Source: Papilionanthe hookeriana x Papilionanthe teres (taxonomy: Eukaryota; Streptophyta; Magnoliopsida; Asparagales; Orchidaceae). Taken from it: a stretch of 64,000 nt of DNA. The notes beneath the pieces were generated by a model, which was given only the letters and a program-made list of their open reading frames with translations, made no database searches and was not told the DNA's origin. Shown piece by piece: positions 56,040 to 64,000 of this stretch. Position numbers and translations under genes: made by a program. Where the stretch lies: contig CM040429.1 of the NCBI GenBank assembly GCA_022702705.1, positions 8,954,034-9,018,033 on the forward strand, written 5' to 3'. Each line of letters opens with the position of its first letter. The stretch's first letter is position 1.

Positions 56040-57330
56040 GCTTGAAATGGCTTCATGGCTCAACCAAAATGATTTCACCCACTCAAATTCACCCAATCTT
56101 AAATTTCCCAAATTTTCGATTTTTGACCCGGGACCCTACACTATCTAAGCACTGCCAAAGCATGAAATTCCAAATTTTTGCAAAATTTCCAAATTACCTA
56201 AAATTTTCCAAAATCAATCCCAAACATCTCCAAATCACTCAAATTGATCATCTATATCCAAAAATACCAAAAATTCCAAAAATACCTCCCGATACCCTCC
56301 AAATACCCAAAATACCCTTCTTGGCCTAAAAATCCAAAAATTCAGAAAATTCCCAAAAAATTCCAGAAAATCCCAAATATTCCCAATTTCATTTTGTCCA
56401 ACTACACCATGGGCCAATTTTGTCAATTTACCCTACTTTTGTCAAAACCCCCAAATTGACCAGTTTAACCCAAAGTGGACCCGATGTCAAACCAAACCTA
56501 CCCAATTGACCCCAATTTTGGTCCAATTCAATTCTAAACTTCAATTCAACATTCCCAATACCAATTTAGACCAAATCCAAGTCCAATTTGATTGACATTT
56601 GGATCCGATTTCACTTTGGGCCTTAAAGCCCGAATTTGGACCCATGACCCAAACTTAGCCCAAACTAACCCAATTCAACTCCAATTAACCCCAAATCTTT
56701 TCTAAACCTTCCTTAACATCCTCATAAACAAAACACTAACATGATTTGCCCAAGATTTTGACCCAAACCCACTCGAATTCAACCCGAAATCAAAAAGCCC
56801 GATTTTGACCTAAACCCAAATCTAACCCAGAATAGGCCCAAACCTCAAAATTAAAACCCAACCAAAGCCAAAACCTCTTTGAAACACTCCCATAAACATT
56901 TCTTAATATTTATTTTACATCAATTTCAACCCTAGCCCAACATTGGCCCAAGTTAGCCCAATTTGACCTACATTGGCCCATTTACCGAATAAACCCAAAT
57001 TCAACCCAATTCAAGCCCAAACCACCTTAAATCTATTTCAAATTATTCATGAAACATCCCTAAACCAAAACCAACAACTATTTGGCCCAAACTTCTACAA
57101 AAATTCCCATCCATGAACACATCCTTAAACTTAAAAGCCCACTTCCCTTAAACCTTCTTAAAAGCCATTTCCTTGAAAATTCAAAAGCCCAAATCTACCC
57201 TAAAGCCCACATGACATCTCCATTTGTCATCCATTTAATTAAATCCATTACCTAAGTCCTAAAATCATCATTGAATTATCCCAGAATGAAGCTTCATCCA
57301 AATTCCCATCAAATTACCAAAAAATTTCTT
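56040..57330. repeat. G-depleted, C/A-rich non-coding tract
   Basis: About 1.3 kb in which G is rare on the plus strand, with endless variants of CCCAAATT, AACCCAA and CCAAAATT. It is probably an expanded, decayed short motif in a repeat's non-coding part. Frames over it are Pro/Lys/Asn-rich and compositional. Confidence 0.65.
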
Positions 57331-57399
57331 AAAACCCTTTTCATGAAACAAATCGACCTTTTCCCAAGACGAATGAAGCCATGAACAAGCCATTCTCGA

Positions 57400-58745
57400 A
57401 GCCACATGAAGCCATGAGGGCTTTGACTTGTCATTAGTCCATTTATGGCAAGAAGAGGGGGTTCTTTCTTAAACCTCCTTTAACCCTTTTTACCTTAATC
57501 ATGTCGCACACTAAACCATGTTTAGCCGCCTCATCATGGATGGAGACTTCACCACTCCTTCTAAGCGGCCTAAATGATTCCCTCGGCTCAAAATCGAGCT
57601 TGGAAGGGTGCACCAAGCCCGAAATGGTGGGTTGACCCAAACCAAGCCAAAGTGAGCCTTCTCCATTCCATTTAAATCGAACTCCTTTACACATGTCGAA
57701 CCTCGATTGCTACACTAAACCCCGGCCACGACCCACTGACGAAGATGGTGACCATTGCACATGGCGGCCACGGGCCAGGAAAACACCATGGCCGAGAGCT
57801 CGCATGTGAGCCGACATTGAAATTCTCACTTCTTGAGCCCTGCCCATGCACAGTGGTCACCATGGGCGATCTTCTCCTCACGAGGCGCGGTGATCCCGAG
57901 CCACTAACTCCCTGCGAGAGGCCTTCGCACCCTCTCTGATCTAAGCTCCGCCCCTCTCGGCCATGAGAGGGCTGAAAACAAAACCTTAAGGAAACTGCGC
58001 AAAATCACTCCGGATCACTCTCTACACATAGAGCACACGATCCCCAGCTGAATTCCGGCCCCGATTCCTTCTAGGCGAGCCCGATTTTGAGCTCGAGCTT
58101 TGGCCAAAACCGGGACACTTCTCCGCGGTGAGCCAATTCCCAGATTGATTGGCTCTACACCTTCACCGGACCCGAGGGAAGGTGTCCGCCACAAGCCCCA
58201 TCTCGGGGCCACCCGGTTGCTCCGGCCTCCAAGCTTTGTGATCGGGCTTGGTCGAAATCATATCCGGACAATTCACGGACCGGGAGACTTCATGCGGAGC
58301 TTGCTTGGGACCCGATCGAAGGTGCGACAACTCTCGGATTGAAGCCACACTTCTACGAGCCAAGGTATGAGCTAACTCTCCATCCAGAAGCACGGAGATT
58401 CTTCATTTCGAATGCCTTAGTTTCGATGCATGTTAGCAGTATAGATGTGTTCATCTCTTCGAGACGAATCCATAGAGCATAAGAACATGAAAATCCATTG
58501 AGTATCGAGTGAGATATTAGGGATTTAGTGTGGACGGCTATCGGGTGAGGACACTTGGGGACGATGAACGGATGCGCGTCCATTCGATACACGCGCGGAC
58601 GAACGGCTCGGATGGCGTCGGACCGGGAAACGGTGCGAGAACCGCGGGGCCGGGGCTGGCGACTCGAGTGGCGGCGTCGAATGGGAGCGCGCCGCGTGGC
58701 CTTTCGGAGGCTGCAGAGGATGCGGCGGCGCCGCGTGGATAAATA
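57400..58745. other. GC-rich non-coding stretch
   Basis: Base composition shifts to GC-rich, strongest at 58540-58740. Several overlapping frames up to 83 codons on both strands show no domain, start context or codon pattern of a real gene. It is perhaps part of the leader or LTR of a large retroelement. Confidence 0.4.
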
Positions 58746-60540
58746 GAAAATTAGGGTATTTTTTTATTTATTTAATTCCCTAAACTTCAAAAATCCATAT
58801 CTTTGTGTAGAAAAATCACAAAAATAAAATAAAAATACCCTCTTGCTCGGTGAACGAGAGGAGAATAATGTGAAAAAGAAATCACTTAATTTCATTAAAT
58901 ATTTTATTTTTTATGATTTATTTACTCTCTGCATACATTTAATTCTCCATGCATGTATACAATTCACCATGGCATGAGACCATAGGAGCTTTTGAAGCCT
59001 ACGAACTTGGGAACATTCACTGAATTTTCCAAGGTCGAGAGCCATCTCGTGAAAAGTTATTTATTTTTCGAATGCATGTTGCTGTTTTGAGTATTTTAAT
59101 TCCAAAAATTAGCATGTTGTGAAATAAATTCTAGAAATATTTGGTGATGTTCCTTATGACCAGAGAACTCTAGGAAAAATAGGACTTGAGTTAATTCACT
59201 CAGATTAACCTAATTGGCTTAAACACCCAAAATAGGTCTTTAATTAATTAGAGTTAACCGAGGCATCAAATTGACTTGAAATCAATTCTCCACTGACCTT
59301 TAGGATCAGAGGAATCCACCATAAAAATTTGAGGTCGATTGGACTTGGTTAACCCCACTAATTGGGTTAATTAAGCCGCTTAGCCATTTTAAACTTTAAA
59401 AATTCATAACTTTTAAAATAATTTTCAAAAATTCACCAAATTGGTTTTGGAGCCTCTCTGATATCAGGGGAACCTAAGAAAATTAAAATGTCAATTTTCT
59501 AAAAAAGTTGATTTTTAATAATATTTTAATATTTTTAATAATTAAAAAATAATAAAAATCACAAAATTAATAAAATTCACCAAAATGTCACATTTTGAAT
59601 TTTAATCACTTAGGAACAAATCCACATTTTTCCTAGGTCTATTTAGTGAGATATTGAATTTTAAAGCCCTAAGGTAATTTTAAAAATTAAAAAATGTATT
59701 TTCTAGCATTTTCACTAAAATAATTATAATAAATCATAGAAAAATCAGAAAATTGCAAAATTTGTTTCTCTGGTTTCCTTGATATCAGAGAGATTTTTGA
59801 AAAATATAAAATTCATTTTTCAACATTTATTTTATTTTAAAATTAATTAACACTCCAAAACTTAAAATAATTATAATAAAAATAATATAATTCAAAAAAT
59901 CACCAAAATTGGTCCAAGTGCTTCTCTGGTCATTAGGAACGTCCCCTAATTTTCTTAAGGACAGAAACTTTCCCTTGGTCATGTTATCAAATTTTCCTTG
60001 AAAATCTCTATTTTCCACCAAAAATAATTATATAAATAAATTAAATACAGAAAAATCACATTTTCTCCTCTCATGTCTTTATTGACATATGAGTGAAGTC
60101 ACATAAAAATTTCAAGTTCATTTAAGTTCAATTTAGTGAGTTATGAAATTATTAAGCTTAAAGGGTAAAATGGTAATTAAAATCTTTAATCCTTAATTAA
60201 AACTTTAGGTTTAATAAAAAGTCAACAAGTAAAATATTTGATCTTAATCTGATTTGGATGATTGAAATTTAAATAATTAAAGGGTAGAAACCCATTAAAT
60301 AATTTTAAAATGATTAAACTTTAATTAAATAATAGATTAAATTTGGAAGAATAATAAAATTGGAATTATTAAAATAAGGGATCTTTATTAGGAAGAGATT
60401 TATTCTTTAATTTAAAAATCCCTAAATTAATTATATCAACTAATACTCAATTTTTAATTAAAATGATAACTTCAAATTTAAAATATTAAAAGACTTAATT
60501 AAATTATTAAACTCTTTTGAAATTTCGATTAAAATTAAAA
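58746..60540. other. AT-rich non-coding stretch
   Basis: No gene. Holds the degenerate ~150-bp repeat (59140-60120) and leads into the AAATT array. Confidence 0.5.
59140..60120. repeat. About seven degenerate ~150-bp units
   Basis: A CTCTG/ATCAG(A/G)G(A/G)AA-type signature recurs near 59160, 59305, 59462, 59783, 59930 and more weakly near 59630 and 60080, each preceded by AAAAATTCACCAAA or AAAATCACAA phrases. Some units contain GATATC-centred hairpins (CTGATATCAG at 59458). Confidence 0.5.
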
Positions 60541-60559
60541 ATAAAGTAAATTAAAGATA

Positions 60560-60868
60560 AATTAAATTAAGATTAAATTAAATTTAATAATTAAATTAAA
60601 TTAAATTAAACAATTAAATTAAATTAAATTAAATAATTAAATTAAATTAAATTTAAACAATTAAATTAAATTAAATTAAACAATTAAATTAAATTAAATT
60701 AAATAATTAAATTAAATTAAATTAAATAATTAAATTAAATTAAATTAAAAAATTAAATTAAATTAAATAATTAAATTAAATTAAATTAAATTAAATTAAA
60801 TTAAATAATTAAATTAAATTAAATCAAATCAAATTAATTAAACATCAAATCAAATTAAATTAAATTAA
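60560..60868. repeat. AAATT pentanucleotide array (left)
   Basis: About 300 bp of (AAATT)n broken by regular AATAATT and AAACAATT variants. Its reverse complement reappears at 63803-64000. Confidence 0.95.
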
Positions 60869-61711
60869 AGCTAAATATAAAGCGACATGAACAATTATTC
60901 AAATTTAAACCCTTTAACTTAAACCAAATCATTTGAATACTTAACTTACCCTTGAAAGCTTTAGTTATTATAGCTCCTAAATTAAACGTCAAATGAAATG
61001 TTACTTCACTTCATAGGATATTCAAATGTCATAGTTCCTGAAACGAGATTAACAAAACTTGAAATTCTTGGACGATTAATTCATTTGTATAATTAAATTC
61101 ATTTGAACTTAAAACAATCCCGGAAATATTGAAAAGATGTTTAAGATCCTTCTTAAGCACTTTCTCAATATGATAGGATATTTATAAGAACGATTGAATT
61201 TGATTATTCTTTGATGAAGAAAATCGTCCTTAAACAAAACACAAAGAACACTAGACGTCATAGGAAATGACTAGCTATAGGATTAGGAATTTGGTAGAAA
61301 ACCATAACCTTTCCCTTAGCTTTACCTAGGAACTTGCTTAAATATGCTAATTGTGTTTTAAGTGCGAGTTTGGGATGACGGGAAGACCCTCAGGGTACGC
61401 TTTTATTTTATTGCGGTTTACTTTCTTGCAATTTACATTATTGCGATTTACTTTATTACAGTTGCGTTTATTTTTCTTGCATGATAAAACAACTATTGCA
61501 TGAAAACTCACACCTTTAGGATAGACCCTAAAGCTGAAACCAAAAGCTAAGTTAAAAGTCATTGCAGAGATAAAATTCACAGCCACGACATTTCAAAATA
61601 TAAAACAACTCAAAATTTAATCACGAAACGGAACACGAAACTACGATTACAACTAAATTAAAACGTCCTGTTGGATGAGCGGGAATACCTCGGATGATGT
61701 AACCTACGTGT
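60650..61711. repeat. Left arm of a large inverted repeat
   Basis: Matches the reverse complement of 62962-64000 over its visible length with roughly 85 percent identity by eye. Landmarks: AACCTACGTGT at the inner edge, GGGATGACGGGAAGACCCTC, CACCTTTAGGATAG, CGATTGAATTTGATTATTC and the AAATT array. A TTGCRATTTACTTT phrase repeats three to four times near 61420-61470. Confidence 0.85.
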
Positions 61712-62961
61712 GTCGGCATATTTTTAGGTCGTGTTTTATTTTGAAGAGGGGTCGCCTAACAGAAATCTGTCGGCGAATTTTTTTAATTTAATTAAAATAA
61801 ATAATTTGAAAAGTAGTATTTGATTTTGAAAATAATTTTTAAATTTGAAAGTTTTAAGATATGAGATTAAGCAGGCCTCACATCCCGAATAGTTTATATA
61901 AACGAGCACCGCACCTGGCAAACCGTGTACCTATCACTAAGGATAGACACCATTGCTTGATGGTGGGGCTTGATTAAATAAACTAGAAGATTAGTGACAT
62001 CCGTTTGGTACGCGAACCAATTTTATAAGCTAAACAAGTTTCCCATGCTAATATGAAAACATTAAACGGGGTTTATATTACTCAGGTTCTTTAAAATTCC
62101 CTATAAGGGCAAGCCACTATAGTTAATTACATCTTAAGTGACGGGAATCACCTAAGAAAACTCTCGATAATAATCGATAATGTCTGCTCTCGAGAATTTG
62201 AAGTTTAAGGTTTTCGAAGATTGAATTTTGGAGTTTCGATAGGGAATGGATCAAATTTTTGGAACATTTTGTTTTGTGAATCCGAAAGGAAGAAAGGTAG
62301 GAGAAATCACTGATTCGAAGTGAACTTCGATAATTTCCCGACTATCCTATCGTTTGGCTTGAATTTAGGAAAGTCCTAATGTTTATTTGATATTTCGATC
62401 TTGCCAATTTCAATTAATTAGGGCTTATATTTGTATGATAAAATCAAACAAATAGCCTTAGAAGATGTGAGGGTTTATTGTCGTATCGGACGACTACCTC
62501 GGAATCTAAGACCGGTTAGGGCTTAATTTGCAATGCAAATGCCTAACGAAGAGTTGAGGATTTATGTTGCACTAGGCGAGCTACCTCGAAGTCCTATGGC
62601 TTGGTTGTTTTAATTCTAGGAAAGTTTCTTGAAGTAGACTCGAGGTTTCTTGATGACGATGGTCGTCTTGCCTATCATGCTCAGAGCTCCTTGTTGTTGC
62701 GAGAGGTTTAGTTTTAGAAACCATAAATCGGGAGTTGAGAAAAGTGTTTTGGTTTAGAGAAAATCTTAATTTCCAGGTGTTTTTTATGTTTTATTTAAAA
62801 CAAATCTTAAAGTTGATTATAACGACACCGGTTAAGATCCCGCGGTTCCATCCTTCAGGCATCATTATTTTTATCGGATTCACTTAGTCCGGATGAATTT
62901 GCTAAACTCAGCTGAATGAGTTCCACACTTTCATTTAGGCACGTGGGAAATCCCGTTAGCA
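61712..62961. other. Spacer of the large inverted repeat
   Basis: 1250 bp between the arms, unique in this window, no coding signal. A GTGTCGGCATATTTTTAGG border on the left and GGAAATCCCGTTAGC on the right. Confidence 0.6.
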
Positions 62962-64000
62962 ACACGTAGGTTACATCATCCAGAGGTATTCCAGATCATC
63001 CAACGGGACGTTTTAATTTAGTTGTAATTGTAGTTTTGTGTTACTGTTTGTGATTAAATTTTGAGTTGTTTTATATTTTGAAATGTTGTGGCGGTGAATT
63101 TTATCTTGCAATGACTTTTAATTTAATTTTGGTTTCGGTTTTAGGGGCTATCCTAAAGGTGTGGGTTTTCATGCAACTTGTTGTTTTATCATGCGAGAAA
63201 AGTAAAATGCATTTGCGATAAAGTAAATTGCGAAAGTAAATTGCGAGAAAGTAAATTGCGATAAAATAAAAGCGTACACGGAGGGTCTTCCCGTCATCCC
63301 AAGTTGCACTTAAAACACAATTAGAATGTTTAAGCAAGTTCCTAGGTAAAGTCTAAGGGAAAGGTTATGGTTTTACTACCAAATTCCTAATCACTATAGC
63401 TAGTAAATCTCCTATGACGTCTAGGTTCTTTGGGTTTTGGTTTAAGGACGATTTTCTTCATCGAAAGAATAATCAAATTCGATTGTTCTTATAAATATCC
63501 TATCATATTGAGGAAGTGCTTAAGAAGGATCTTAAACATCTTTTCAATATTTCTAGGATTATTTTAAGTCAAATGAATTTAATTATATAAATGAATCGAT
63601 CGTCGAGGGTTTTCGAAGTCTTGTTAACTTGCTCGGTGAACTAGGACATTTGAATATCCTATGAGTGAAGTAACACTCCATTTAATGTTTCATTTAGGAG
63701 TTATAATAATCAAAGCTTTCGAGGGTAAATTAGTATTCAAATGATTTGATTTAAGTTAAAGGGTTTAAATTTGGAATAGTGTTCGAGTTGCTTTATATTT
63801 AGTTTAATTTAATTTAATTTGATTTGATGTTTAATTAATTTGATTTAATTTAATTTAATTTAATTATTTAATTTAATTTAATTTAATTTAATTTAATTTA
63901 ATTATTTAATTTAATTTAATTTTTTAATTTAATTTAATTTAATTATTTAATTTAATTTAATTTAATTATTTAATTTAATTTAATTTAATTGTTTAATTTA
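62962..64000. repeat. Right arm of a large inverted repeat (runs off the window)
   Basis: Reverse complement of 60650-61711. Starts ACACGTAGGTTACATCATCC and ends in the TTTAA array at the window edge, so its full length is not known. Confidence 0.85.
63803..64000. repeat. AATTT pentanucleotide array (right)
   Basis: Mirror of the array at 60560-60868, with the same kind of ATTATTT interruptions, continuing past the window end. Confidence 0.95.

Noticed and set aside
57443..58746. Several 60-83 codon frames
   Set aside because: GC-rich non-coding stretch. Overlapping frames on both strands, no family match, no splice-consistent extension.
60650..64000. Inverted repeat as a fold-back chimera of one molecule
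   Set aside because: The arms differ by many substitutions and small indels, too much for a direct copy, though the junction to the right was not visible.
1..64000. CRISPR arrays, bacterial operons, rRNA genes or organelle DNA
   Set aside because: Nothing of the kind is visible. The tandem repeats lack spacer structure, and the genes and elements are those of a plant nuclear genome.

Overview
This window is AT-rich nuclear DNA of a flowering plant. The evidence is spliced genes with GT-AG introns, plant LTR retrotransposons of both superfamilies (Ty1/copia with an initiator-Met tRNA primer site, and an Athila-type Ty3/gypsy with an Asp-tRNA-like primer site), MITEs, (TA)n microsatellites and an S-domain receptor kinase. 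The sequence alone does not settle the species, or monocot versus eudicot.

Layout. 1-970: probable 5' end of a minus-strand gene that leaves the window on the left. 3802-10504: complete but decayed copia element (copia-1) on the minus strand, with 489-bp LTRs and target duplication AACTG. 10510-19590: gene-free, with MITEs, short tandem repeats and two LTR copies of a gypsy family called R1 here. 19997-22945: decayed copia gag-pol on the plus strand (copia-3). 22945-39310: nested structure. An R1 LTR with a gag remnant was split by a 13.5-kb Athila-lineage element (23801-37311, target duplication GTATT). The Athila element carries gag, protease, RT, RNase H, integrase and two separate envelope-like regions. 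41176-48595: the one convincing intact host gene, an 8-exon G-type lectin S-receptor-like kinase of 830 residues, whose introns hold an R1 LTR and several MITEs. 49786-55577: a Tork/Tnt1-like copia on the minus strand (copia-2) in an LTR-internal-LTR-partial internal arrangement. 55580-64000: long non-coding repeat tract, with a G-poor 1.3-kb stretch, a GC-rich stretch, about seven degenerate ~150-bp units, AAATT arrays and a large inverted repeat whose right arm runs off the window.

How it fits together. Most of the window is layered transposon insertion around one receptor kinase gene and perhaps the start of a second gene. Every retrotransposon reading frame is broken. Many differences between paired LTRs fall at CAG/CTG sites, which raises the possibility that some breaks are consensus errors at methylated cytosines rather than real mutations. 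The most unusual features are the duplicated envelope-like module, the palindromic CGCCGACGGCG clusters, the primer-site copy trapped inside the Athila LTRs, and the exact 20-bp phasing inside the R1 LTRs.
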